NCBI RefSeq assembly: GCF_029223185.1
Contig: NZ_JARHUG010000010.1
Coordinates: 109,607 to 173,606, forward strand
Reading direction: 5' to 3'
Origin: Aliiglaciecola sp. CAU 1673
Lineage (GTDB): Bacteria; Pseudomonadota; Gammaproteobacteria; Enterobacterales; Alteromonadaceae
DNA: 64,000 bases
The notes beneath the pieces were generated by a model. The model saw nothing but the letters and a program-made list of their open reading frames with translations. It ran no database searches and was not told the origin of the DNA. Made by a program: the position numbers and the translations under genes. Each line of letters begins with the position of its first letter. Positions within the stretch are counted from its first letter, which is position 1. Positions 15,813 to 23,960 of the stretch are shown here, one piece after another.

Positions 15813-17561
15813 ATGCAAAAAACTTTCGCTTCAGGTGTTTTGGCCAGCCTTCTGCTATTTACAAACTTTGACGGCATTTGCAGTGATAACGCTGCCATTG
15901 AGCAGAATAATAACGACTTAAAAACAACAGAATATCAGATGATGTTAGTCGGTGGAGGACTCGCTACCTGTTCCAGTTTGAGTCCGTCACAGTGTCAAAA
16001 AGTGACATTTTCGAAGCAGGCCAAACACCAGAATCTTTACTCATTAACGCGCCAAGTAGTGGAATTTTGGCAAACAAGTGCCCTTTTTTCCGGCCTGAGC
16101 GAGCAACAAAAAAGCCAGATTCATGCACTCTTATCAGATATTTATGCAGATAAGAAAGAGCAGGTTGCGGATAAATCAACCTGGAGATCATGGTTGTCAC
16201 CTTGGTTGAACGCAATGGATGCCGACCTGCCTGCTGCGCAATTTGGTGCCATCGAACAGTCTCTGTGGGACATGATGGAAGTCCGCCAAGCAGATCAGCA
16301 AGGAGCCCGGTTTACAGAAGAAGTTGCCTTAAACGACAATAAAAACACAGAGTCGGCTGATCTTTACCGTCTATTTGTAAACCAAGCGGCGTTACGGATG
16401 CCCGCAGAGCAGACAAAACCGAAGATAGCCATTGTCACAGCCTCTTCCCGCGATCCCTTTGAGGCTGTGGATTTTTATACGGCGGTTTTTACACAAGCTG
16501 GCGCTGAGGTTATCTGGTTGCCCCTGGATGCGTCCTATCAACAAGCCAGATACCTTGAGCATCAGCAAATACCCGGATGTCAACAGCTGGCGCAGATCCG
16601 GGCCGATCGGGGCATTTATGACCGTGAGCGCATTTATCCGCAATTAACACAAAAACAGCAGCGCTATTGTCAAACGCCTCAATTGGTAATGGATGACATT
16701 AACGCCGTACAAGGCTTGTTTTTTAATGGCGGCGATCAAAGCCTGACATTGGCAGCACTGAAAACGCCTGTTGGGCATGACAGTGAGGAATTTGTCCTGA
16801 TTCGCCAGCGCATGCAAACAGGGCGCCTGATTGTAGGCGGCACCAGTGCCGGTACAGCCGTGCAATCCGGTGGCGTGTTCAATGGCCGTCCTATTCCTAT
16901 GATCAGCAATGGCTGGTCAGAAACGGCGTTTGAGCGTGGCGTCTTTGCCACCGATGCCCCTGCGGCGTATTGCCCTAACCGTCAAGACTGTGGCAACGGG
17001 CTATGGGGCTCAGATGTGACTTATCAGGCCGGTGGCGGTAGTGGATTGTTTTCCCTTGGCATTATGGATACCCATTTTTCTGAGCGCGACCGTCAGCCAC
17101 GGCTGGCTTTGCTTTCGGCCTTAACCGGTACCCGCTTTGCTTTCGGTGTGGATGAAGCCACAGCGCTTTTGGTTCGTCCAACCGCTCAAGGGCATGAACT
17201 GCGGGTAGCCGGGCAAAGTGGTGTCTATGTGGTGGACAGCCAAAGTAGTGAATACTGGCAGCAAGGCAATAAGCGCCGTCTGACCTTCTTAAGCCATTAT
17301 CTTTTAGATGGCGATACTATGTTGATCAGGGATACCGTCAGCGCTCCCGAATTCACTCTGGTTGCAAGCAAAGAACAAGACAGCCTGGCGGTTCCCGGAG
17401 AGTGGCGAAAACAGCTAAACAAGTACTGTAAGGCCGACAAAGTCATAAACTGGCAACAAGACAATATGGCTATTGTTGTTCAATCAGAAAGCCAAACCCG
17501 CTGGTTTACGCGCAAAGGCCACTGCGGCTACCTGAATCTGTTAGTGGGTATGAAGAACTGA
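15813..17561 (+). CDS. Exported cyanophycinase (peptidase S51 family)
   Basis: A 582-aa protein starting at ATG 15813 with a signal peptide (MQKTFASGVLASLLLFTNFD), so it acts outside the cytoplasm. S51/cyanophycinase motifs are present: SSRDPFEAVDFYTAVF, LFFNGGDQSL, the nucleophile Ser345 in VGGTSAGTAVQSGG, and FAFGVDEATALLV. Cyanophycinases are serine exopeptidases that cut multi-L-arginyl-poly-L-aspartate to beta-Asp-Arg. The protein is much longer than intracellular CphB (about 270 aa) because of an N-terminal extension of about 200 residues and a C-terminal domain, as expected for an extracellular CphE-like form. It is divergent from the receptor/yfcC/iadA unit, which supplies the rest of the pathway. 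It overlaps the convergent GGDEF gene by 21 bp. Confidence 0.88.
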   Translation: MQKTFASGVLASLLLFTNFDGICSDNAAIEQNNNDLKTTEYQMMLVGGGLATCSSLSPSQCQKVTFSKQAKHQNLYSLTRQVVEFWQTSALFSGLSEQQKSQIHALLSDIYADKKEQVADKSTWRSWLSPWLNAMDADLPAAQFGAIEQSLWDMMEVRQADQQGARFTEEVALNDNKNTESADLYRLFVNQAALRMPAEQTKPKIAIVTASSRDPFEAVDFYTAVFTQAGAEVIWLPLDASYQQARYLEHQQIPGCQQLAQIRADRGIYDRERIYPQLTQKQQRYCQTPQLVMDDINAVQGLFFNGGDQSLTLAALKTPVGHDSEEFVLIRQRMQTGRLIVGGTSAGTAVQSGGVFNGRPIPMISNGWSETAFERGVFATDAPAAYCPNRQDCGNGLWGSDVTYQAGGGSGLFSLGIMDTHFSERDRQPRLALLSALTGTRFAFGVDEATALLVRPTAQGHELRVAGQSGVYVVDSQSSEYWQQGNKRRLTFLSHYLLDGDTMLIRDTVSAPEFTLVASKEQDSLAVPGEWRKQLNKYCKADKVINWQQDNMAIVVQSESQTRWFTRKGHCGYLNLLVGMKN

Positions 17562-18722
17562 GGCGCCATGGGGGATGTCAGGATCCACTTCTACCCTGTT
17601 TTTGCCCTGCTCCTTAGCTTTATACATAGCTTCATCAGCACGGTGGATGGCGGCTTCTAAGTCGCTAAGCCCCGCCACCTGGCTGACGCCCAAGCTCAGA
17701 GTTAACTTTTCCCGTCCAGGCACCGATAAGGTTTGCGTCAACCGGCACATACGTTCTGCTATCAGCTTGGCGGTATCCATATCGGCATTGGGCAACAACA
17801 CCAAAAACTCCTCGCCTCCAAAGCGAACCAACACATCTTCTTCACGGATGGAGTTCTTAAGCACAGCAGCCACTGCACGGATAGCGTCATCGCCTACCGC
17901 ATGGCCCATGCTGTCATTTAACTGCTTAAAATCGTCTATGTCGGCAAGGATCACCGATGTGGCATATTGATAGCGTTTGGCTGAGGCAAACATCCCAGCC
18001 ACAATCCGACTTAAAAAGTGACGATTACGCAAGCCGGTCAGGCTGTCGGTAAAGGCGTCGTTTTTTAGTTTTTCGACCAAGTCATAGATATAGCTGAGGG
18101 CTACACCCGCAAAAAGAGCACTCTCAAGCACCAGTGCTATCAAGGTTGTCACATTGATCAGGTTTTCTTCCGTGGTCACCCACAAATGCTGATAAAGGGG
18201 CAAAAAAATTAGTACCACCAACCAAATCATCAGCAGCACCATACGAATCAGCTTGTCGCCCACATTTTGTTTGCTTCTGCTCCATGAGAGTTTCAAGGTC
18301 AAGATGATCGGAATAGTGTGATGAATAACGGCGTTTAATTCTGAAGGGACGGCGGAGTCACTGAGGCTATTCAATAGCAACTGCATTAGCACAAAAAGCA
18401 GGATATGCAGGGCGATAAAAAGCACGGATTTAGCGCTGATATCCAGCTTAGCCCGCGAGCGTACCCCCAAATAAAACAGGTAAAAGGCCAATAGCAGACT
18501 ACCGTTTGTCAGGACAATCGACAAAACTGGCCAATCGTAGAACTGCAACGCATATCCTGACCACGCCATCAGTGGCAGCACAAAAGCATATTGAAAGCAG
18601 GTCAAGGCACGATTTTGGTCAGCGTTGTTAGAGCGGGGTAGAATCAGTACAAAAAGAAAATATGCCGCCGTGGCAATAAACAGGATAGAAAAATGAAAGG
18701 ACAGACTGCTGAGTTGCGTCAT
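17541..18722 (-). CDS. Membrane diguanylate cyclase (GGDEF)
   Basis: A 393-aa protein with about seven N-terminal hydrophobic helices (residues 1-225) and a C-terminal GGDEF domain. The active-site motif is GGEEF in VLVRFGGEEFLVLLP. An inhibitory I-site RxxD (REED) sits exactly five residues before it, so the enzyme is predicted to make c-di-GMP and to be product-inhibited. There is no EAL domain. The input domain is an unassigned 7TM sensor. Confidence 0.92.
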   Translation of the reverse strand: MTQLSSLSFHFSILFIATAAYFLFVLILPRSNNADQNRALTCFQYAFVLPLMAWSGYALQFYDWPVLSIVLTNGSLLLAFYLFYLGVRSRAKLDISAKSVLFIALHILLFVLMQLLLNSLSDSAVPSELNAVIHHTIPIILTLKLSWSRSKQNVGDKLIRMVLLMIWLVVLIFLPLYQHLWVTTEENLINVTTLIALVLESALFAGVALSYIYDLVEKLKNDAFTDSLTGLRNRHFLSRIVAGMFASAKRYQYATSVILADIDDFKQLNDSMGHAVGDDAIRAVAAVLKNSIREEDVLVRFGGEEFLVLLPNADMDTAKLIAERMCRLTQTLSVPGREKLTLSLGVSQVAGLSDLEAAIHRADEAMYKAKEQGKNRVEVDPDIPHGASVLHTH

Positions 18723-18852
18723 AAGGGAATTTCCACGATGATGCCTGCCCGTTGGTCACAACTGCAATGACCTTATTGATACACTTGAGTGAAGCGATGT
18801 TTCAAGTGTATAGCAGAAATCAGTGGTTGCCTCAAAATACGGATTAAACCTT

Positions 18853-19767
18853 ATGCTGACCATTTTCGTTGTTTTGTTTTCCCTGTTGCTGCTGAGTGTG
18901 TTGTTTTACAGCGGCCTGATTCTGATCATGTATTGGCGCGCAAAAGTCTATCATCGTTTGTCGCGTAAGGCCTACGCCATACTGTCATTGTTCAGGTTGT
19001 TTGCCCTTGTCGGTCAGATTTTTTCAGCGGTGGGTCAGTTAATCTGGTGGCAGTTGACGAAAACCAAAGCCTTGCCTGGTTGTCCAAAAGGTTCCGAAAA
19101 GCGTCCCTTAGTCCTGTGTGTGCATGGCTTTCATATGAACGGCAACTGCTTCTATGGTATGCGCCGGTACCTGGAGGCTCAGGGTTATGCAACCTATGCG
19201 GTCAATTTGGGGCGCCCTTACATTTCGCCCAAACGCTACGTGCAAAGACTGCAAGAAGCCCTGCTACAGGGAGCCCATTCAGCTGAGAATGGCAAGGTAC
19301 ATATCATCGCCCACTCCATGGGCGGCCTGATATGCCGGATGTTACTCAAAGATCATCCAGAGTCCCAACACAACATTGCCTCAATTATCACCTTGGGTAC
19401 GCCACATAAAGGCACGGCCGCCGTTGGCGAATATGCCCTTCCCTGGTTAAAAACCTTGTTTCATCCGGATAGCCGCCATCTGGCAGAATTACCCAGTTTT
19501 GCAGAGATAGCGCCTAATTTACCGACTCTGACCCTTGCCTCAGAGCATGACTTTGTGGTCTATCCCACAGACCATGCCTTGCTTGCTGACAGCAGCCAGC
19601 TCTGCCTGCAGTATGTCAGTCATGTGGGCATGCTCACCCTCGCGCAAATTTATACTTTGCTGAATCAGGAACTGAAGCGATTTGAAACGATGAGAAGGGT
19701 TGTTGAGCGGTCAGACACAGGCTATGGTGAAGACTCTAACCCATTGAAGGAAAAGTTACTTTCATGA
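18853..19767 (+). CDS. Membrane-anchored alpha/beta hydrolase (lipase-like)
   Basis: A 304-aa protein with an N-terminal hydrophobic anchor (MLTIFVVLFSLLLLSVLFYS), followed by an alpha/beta hydrolase domain. The oxyanion motif is LVLCVHGFHMNG, and the nucleophile is Ser155 in IIAHSMGGLICR. Later Asp and His candidates occur in EHDFVVYPTDHALL and VSHVGML. It resembles triacylglycerol lipase/esterase EstA-type proteins; the substrate is not deducible. I preferred ATG 18853 to an in-frame GTG at 18823. Its stop overlaps the MFS gene start (ATGA), so the two are probably an operon. Confidence 0.82.
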   Translation: MLTIFVVLFSLLLLSVLFYSGLILIMYWRAKVYHRLSRKAYAILSLFRLFALVGQIFSAVGQLIWWQLTKTKALPGCPKGSEKRPLVLCVHGFHMNGNCFYGMRRYLEAQGYATYAVNLGRPYISPKRYVQRLQEALLQGAHSAENGKVHIIAHSMGGLICRMLLKDHPESQHNIASIITLGTPHKGTAAVGEYALPWLKTLFHPDSRHLAELPSFAEIAPNLPTLTLASEHDFVVYPTDHALLADSSQLCLQYVSHVGMLTLAQIYTLLNQELKRFETMRRVVERSDTGYGEDSNPLKEKLLS

Positions 19768-21143
19768 CTGAGGTAAGGCGCTGTCATTGGCTCAGAAATA
19801 CCCTGAATAAATCGCAAAAAGAAGCAGTTGCCTCTTCCACCATGACCGCCACCAGCGATAACTTTCTCAATGCCTTCGCCTTGTACCTGAATGCCAGCCT
19901 GATGCAAATGGGCCTGCTCACCGCCATTCCACAGATCTTTGGTGCCATGGCCCAGCTCTTCTCGGTTTGGGTCGGTCCGAGGTTTACCCGCAAAAAGTTG
20001 GTGAGCAGCGGCGCATTTATCCAAGCTGTGGTAGTAAGCCTGATGGCGGTGCTGGCCGTATGGCACAACGACAAGGCGGTCTGGGTGCTGCTGATCCTGG
20101 CGATTTTTTATCATGCCTTACTTAATCTTATCCAACCTCACTGGCGGGCATGGATGGGCAGCGTGGTGCCACCAAGACGCCGCGGCCTGTTCTTTGCCAG
20201 GCGTACCAGATTAACCATGATGTCGTCATTGGCGGTATTTATCGGCGGAGGCCTGCTTCTGACCGGCTCCACCCTGACTTTAAGTGAAGGGCTTGGCTTT
20301 GCACTGCTGTTTGCAATTGCCGCCAGCGGCCGGTTTACCTCCAGCAAGTTGCTGACCCAAATGCACGACCCGGAAACCCATCCTACCGGCAATCCCTGCT
20401 CGTACAGTCAGACACTGGTGCAATGCAAGGACGCCATCAAAGATAAGGTGTTTCGCCATTACAGTCTGTTTGTGGCCGGCATGCAGGGCGTGGTTGCCAT
20501 CTCTGCGCCCTTTTTCGCCGTTTATATGTTGAACGAGCTTAAACTCAGCTATTTAGAATACAGCCTGACCAATGTGGCCTCTATCCTCACCCAGTTTGTT
20601 ACTTTGGGCTTTTGGGGGCGAATCAGTGACAGGTACGGCAACCGCGTGGTGATGCTGTTTTGCAGTGCGCTGATGCCCTTACTGCCCAGTCTTTGGATAT
20701 TTGCAAAAGATTTTGAAAGTATCCTGCTAATCCAGCTGATTTCCGGGTTTGCCTGGAGTGGCTTTACCCTGAGCACATCGAATTATTTATATGATTTGCG
20801 TCCACACCGGGCCAGCTTTGCCACCTATGCGGCGGTGCAATCGGCATTGGGTGCCCTGGGCGTGTTTATGGGAGCGTTGGCCGGTGGATTGCTGGCCTCC
20901 TACTCGCAAAACATCAAAGACTGGCTGGACTGGGAGTGGATCTTCAGTTCCTTGTACCTGGTTTTCTTGTGCTCAGGACTGCTGCGATTGGCCATGTTCC
21001 TGTGGTTTCTGCCCAGAGCGGTGGAGCCCAGAGTGCGTAACACCCCCAGAATGCTGCAAGTGGTTTACCGGGTCGCCCGATTTAATGCAATATCGGGCGT
21101 GGTTTTGGATTGGCTGACGGTCAGTAAAAAGGACAGTTCTTAA
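19764..21143 (+). CDS. Major facilitator superfamily permease
   Basis: A 459-aa polytopic protein with about 10-12 hydrophobic segments. An MFS-like loop is visible in GFWGRISDRYGNRVVMLF between mid-protein helices. The substrate is unknown. It is coupled by a 4-bp overlap to the upstream lipase-like hydrolase, which suggests joint handling of a lipid or ester product, though this is inference. It overlaps the convergent TPR gene by 4 bp. Confidence 0.85.
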   Translation: MTEVRRCHWLRNTLNKSQKEAVASSTMTATSDNFLNAFALYLNASLMQMGLLTAIPQIFGAMAQLFSVWVGPRFTRKKLVSSGAFIQAVVVSLMAVLAVWHNDKAVWVLLILAIFYHALLNLIQPHWRAWMGSVVPPRRRGLFFARRTRLTMMSSLAVFIGGGLLLTGSTLTLSEGLGFALLFAIAASGRFTSSKLLTQMHDPETHPTGNPCSYSQTLVQCKDAIKDKVFRHYSLFVAGMQGVVAISAPFFAVYMLNELKLSYLEYSLTNVASILTQFVTLGFWGRISDRYGNRVVMLFCSALMPLLPSLWIFAKDFESILLIQLISGFAWSGFTLSTSNYLYDLRPHRASFATYAAVQSALGALGVFMGALAGGLLASYSQNIKDWLDWEWIFSSLYLVFLCSGLLRLAMFLWFLPRAVEPRVRNTPRMLQVVYRVARFNAISGVVLDWLTVSKKDSS

Positions 21144-22828
21144 GGCTGTTGTTGCTCTTGCTCAGACTCCTGTTCGGCCTCAGCCTTGGGCAGCACGTCT
21201 TTTAAGGTGTCCGAAAACTGCGCAAATAGCTGCTGTTGGTTTTCATCCAATTTACTCTTGCCGATAATCTCAATGGTACGCTGAGCCAACTCCTTTTGAT
21301 CCTCGTCCAGTCCCTCATCCACCTTTAATTTGGCCAACACTTTGAGGATATTCAGGGCCACCCGCACATTCTTGGGCGTTAGTTGCAGGGCCTGCTCCAG
21401 GGATTTCAACGCCGATACCGGTTTATTCATGCGGTACAGCTCGGCAGCCATGCTGTTGAGCTGCTTGGGAGTGAAGTGAATTTCTGAGCGCTCCGCCGAT
21501 TCTTGTTTGACGTAGCGTGAGACTACCTGACTAGTGAGGCTTTCACCGGAAATCTGCTTTTTCACTGACTCCAGCAAGCTTATCGCCTCTTCCCGTTTTC
21601 CCAGTTCATGGAAGACTTTAACCTTATCCAGGTTGTCTTCCACTGAAGTACTGGGCCGCAGGGTCACATGCGCATCGATCAGCCGCTCAGCCCTATCACG
21701 CTCTTCCCGGGCATTATGGATACGGGCCCGCACAATAAAGAGCTGTTCTTTAAATTGACTGGCATCTTCGTAATTTTTTTCCAGGTCGGTGATATAGCGC
21801 TCTGCTTGTTTGAGGATCCTAAGGGAGGCTTCGCCGTTTAGCGTGCAGGCCAAATCAATTCCGGCCCGGATCACATTGAGCAGTAGCGCCGGTGAATCAT
21901 GTACCGAGTTTTTGGCATAGGTGGCCATGGCCCGCGTGGCCAGGTACTGGCCCTCATGATCATGATTCAGACGAGCCAAATCCCAGAGTTTCTTATTGCG
22001 TTCTATATTCCGGGGCGCCAGGGCGGCAGCTTTTTTGATTTCCTCATAGGCGCGCTCATAATTTTCATGATCCATGTAGTACTGCGCCAACAGATCATAA
22101 GTGGCGAAACGGGTTTCCACCTTATCGGTCAACTGTCCCAGCAGCTCTTCGATTTCTTCCATCTTATTCTGTTTAAGCAAACATTTTACAAAGCCCAGAT
22201 AAACCCAGGACATTTTGTGTTTTTGCAATAAATCGCGATAGAACATCTCGGCATCGCTAAGCTCATTGAGCGCGAGCAAGGCTTCGCCTTTCATACGCTG
22301 TAGCTGTAAATGGTATTTGGCCAATTCGTGGGTCAGCAGATGGCGTTCTACGTAGTAAATCACCTTGCTGTATTCCTTCAGATCCATGGCCTCATAGACA
22401 TTGTATAAGGTCTTTTTAATCTCCAGGGCGTAAGCCAGGCGTTCTTGTACACGTTTGGGAGATAGGGGTTTGACCCAAAAATCATCGGGCTGTAACTCAA
22501 CGATACTGTTCACCAGACTTTCGCCGGTATCGGCACTGACAAAAATCAATACCGTTCGCTTACTCACATGGCCTTTGAACTTAAGCTCTTCCAACAAATG
22601 AAAGCCATCTTTGTCGCTTTTTACGTTAAAGGCACAGATAACCACATGGAAACGTTGCTGATCGCACAAGCGCAGGCCGTAGTAGGCATTCTCCGCACTC
22701 TTAACATTACGAATACCTAAATCGTAAAAGGTGGATTTAAGAATATCGTGCACCAGCGACTGATCGTCGATGATCAAAACATTCAGGGCTTCGTAATGGC
22801 TGAGATCTTGTTTTTCAATTTCTTGCAT
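21140..22828 (-). CDS. Receiver-like domain plus TPR repeat protein, phosphoacceptor Asp missing
   Basis: A 562-aa protein. Residues about 14-130 are a CheY-like receiver (NVLIIDDQSLVHDIL; Lys in FWVKPLSPKRV), followed by TPR-type helical repeats to about residue 500 and a Glu/Gln-rich tail. The acidic pair is present, but the phosphoacceptor Asp is replaced by Ala66 in VVICAFNVKSDKDG (codon GCC). Phosphorylation-independent signalling or a scaffold role is therefore likely. No sensor kinase lies next to it. Confidence 0.85.
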   Translation of the reverse strand: MQEIEKQDLSHYEALNVLIIDDQSLVHDILKSTFYDLGIRNVKSAENAYYGLRLCDQQRFHVVICAFNVKSDKDGFHLLEELKFKGHVSKRTVLIFVSADTGESLVNSIVELQPDDFWVKPLSPKRVQERLAYALEIKKTLYNVYEAMDLKEYSKVIYYVERHLLTHELAKYHLQLQRMKGEALLALNELSDAEMFYRDLLQKHKMSWVYLGFVKCLLKQNKMEEIEELLGQLTDKVETRFATYDLLAQYYMDHENYERAYEEIKKAAALAPRNIERNKKLWDLARLNHDHEGQYLATRAMATYAKNSVHDSPALLLNVIRAGIDLACTLNGEASLRILKQAERYITDLEKNYEDASQFKEQLFIVRARIHNAREERDRAERLIDAHVTLRPSTSVEDNLDKVKVFHELGKREEAISLLESVKKQISGESLTSQVVSRYVKQESAERSEIHFTPKQLNSMAAELYRMNKPVSALKSLEQALQLTPKNVRVALNILKVLAKLKVDEGLDEDQKELAQRTIEIIGKSKLDENQQQLFAQFSDTLKDVLPKAEAEQESEQEQQQP

Positions 22829-22980
22829 CTGCGGCTGCTATAACATGCTTGTGAGTTCCCGTCCCTCTGCCAATATTATGAGCTACCAACGGCGAAAGCC
22901 AGCACACTATTGCAGTTTGCCAGTCAATTTTGCCATTTTGGCTGCTGCATATGGCTATAAAGCTTGATAGGAGAAACTAA

Positions 22981-23424
22981 ATGCTTGATTGGAAAAAGGT
23001 TTTAGAATTTGCCAGCAAAGAGAGTCCAGCACCCGATAGAATTGTCAGTAAACCCGATCATGAATGGCAGGAACAGCTAAGCCCTGAAGTTTTCTATGTA
23101 ACACGCCGCCACGGCACCGAGCGGCCTTTCAGCTCATCTATGTGCGAACGCTTTGAACCGGGCCAATACCATTGTGCATGTTGTGACAGCCTGTTGTTTG
23201 ACGCCCATCAAAAGTTTGACAGCGGCAGTGGCTGGCCCTCTTTCACGCAGCCGGCCAAGCTTAACGCGATTTCCTACCATAGCGATGACAGCCATGGCAT
23301 GCAGCGCATTGAAACCCTGTGCAATTGCTGTGATGCCCATCTCGGTCATGTGTTTCCAGACGGCCCGCCGCCCAGTGGACTGCGTTACTGCATTAATGCA
23401 CTGGCACTGATAAGAAAAAACTAA
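22981..23424 (+). CDS. msrB: Peptide-methionine (R)-S-oxide reductase
   Basis: This 147-aa protein reduces methionine-R-sulfoxide in proteins. Two CxxC zinc pairs are visible (CACC and CNCC), with SGSGWPSF between them and the catalytic Cys137 in LRYCINALAL. A second redox Cys may be in the N-terminal half. The start has AGGAG about 6 bases upstream. It is a cytoplasmic single-domain enzyme with no fused MsrA. Confidence 0.95.
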   Translation: MLDWKKVLEFASKESPAPDRIVSKPDHEWQEQLSPEVFYVTRRHGTERPFSSSMCERFEPGQYHCACCDSLLFDAHQKFDSGSGWPSFTQPAKLNAISYHSDDSHGMQRIETLCNCCDAHLGHVFPDGPPPSGLRYCINALALIRKN

Positions 23425-23435
23425 AATATTTTTTT

Positions 23436-23460
23436 GTCGGGGACTAGGAAATACCCCGAC
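23436..23460. terminator. Hairpin downstream of msrB
   Basis: A perfect 7-bp stem (GTCGGGG/CCCCGAC) with an 11-base loop lies 11 bp past the msrB stop. The T-run comes before the stem rather than after it, so it is a weak terminator candidate. Confidence 0.4.
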
Positions 23461-23536
23461 GAAGGACCATAGTAGGGACGTGGCAAATCGCCCATGTCCT
23501 CATCCTGTGCTTTACACAAAAGTAGCATCAATCTAA

Positions 23537-23926
23537 ATGTCCATGGTTTTTGTTCAGCCCCAACTCCCTAAGGTTCCCCGCAGCCTGTTCTGGTTCGCCT
23601 GGACCTTGGTATTGCTTTTGGGATTGGGCCAGTGGCATTTACAGCCATCCTCCCAGACGCAGCAAGGCTGGCAACAAAATATCGGTGCCGAACACCTGGC
23701 ACTGCCAAGGCTTTCTCTACAAACACTGGCATCAGATAAGCCATTGATGCCACTGCCATCTAGCGCCGATGAGGGAGATCCGGTTGTCCTCGCGGTAAAT
23801 AACCACCGGCTTTGCTTCACCAAGGCTTCTCCACTTTCTGTTGCTGTTGACCATTCCCATTTCTGTTGGCATCAGCATTATCGACTTCCCCCTGCCCAAG
23901 CGTCACCTTTGGCCATTCCTGCCTAA
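23537..23926 (+). CDS. Hypothetical single-pass membrane protein upstream of secDF
   Basis: A 129-aa ORF with one N-terminal hydrophobic segment (FWFAWTLVLLLGLG, about residues 18-31) and a predicted periplasmic part rich in Pro, Leu and His, ending with a small Cys/His cluster (LCFTKASPL; HSHFCWHQHY). I do not recognise the family. There is no strong Shine-Dalgarno sequence, and a second ATG lies two codons in. It ends 34 bp before the secDF start, so co-transcription is possible. Confidence 0.5.
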   Translation: MSMVFVQPQLPKVPRSLFWFAWTLVLLLGLGQWHLQPSSQTQQGWQQNIGAEHLALPRLSLQTLASDKPLMPLPSSADEGDPVVLAVNNHRLCFTKASPLSVAVDHSHFCWHQHYRLPPAQASPLAIPA

Positions 23927-23960
23927 CAAATCTGCCTTTAAAATTTAACTAGGAATGCCC

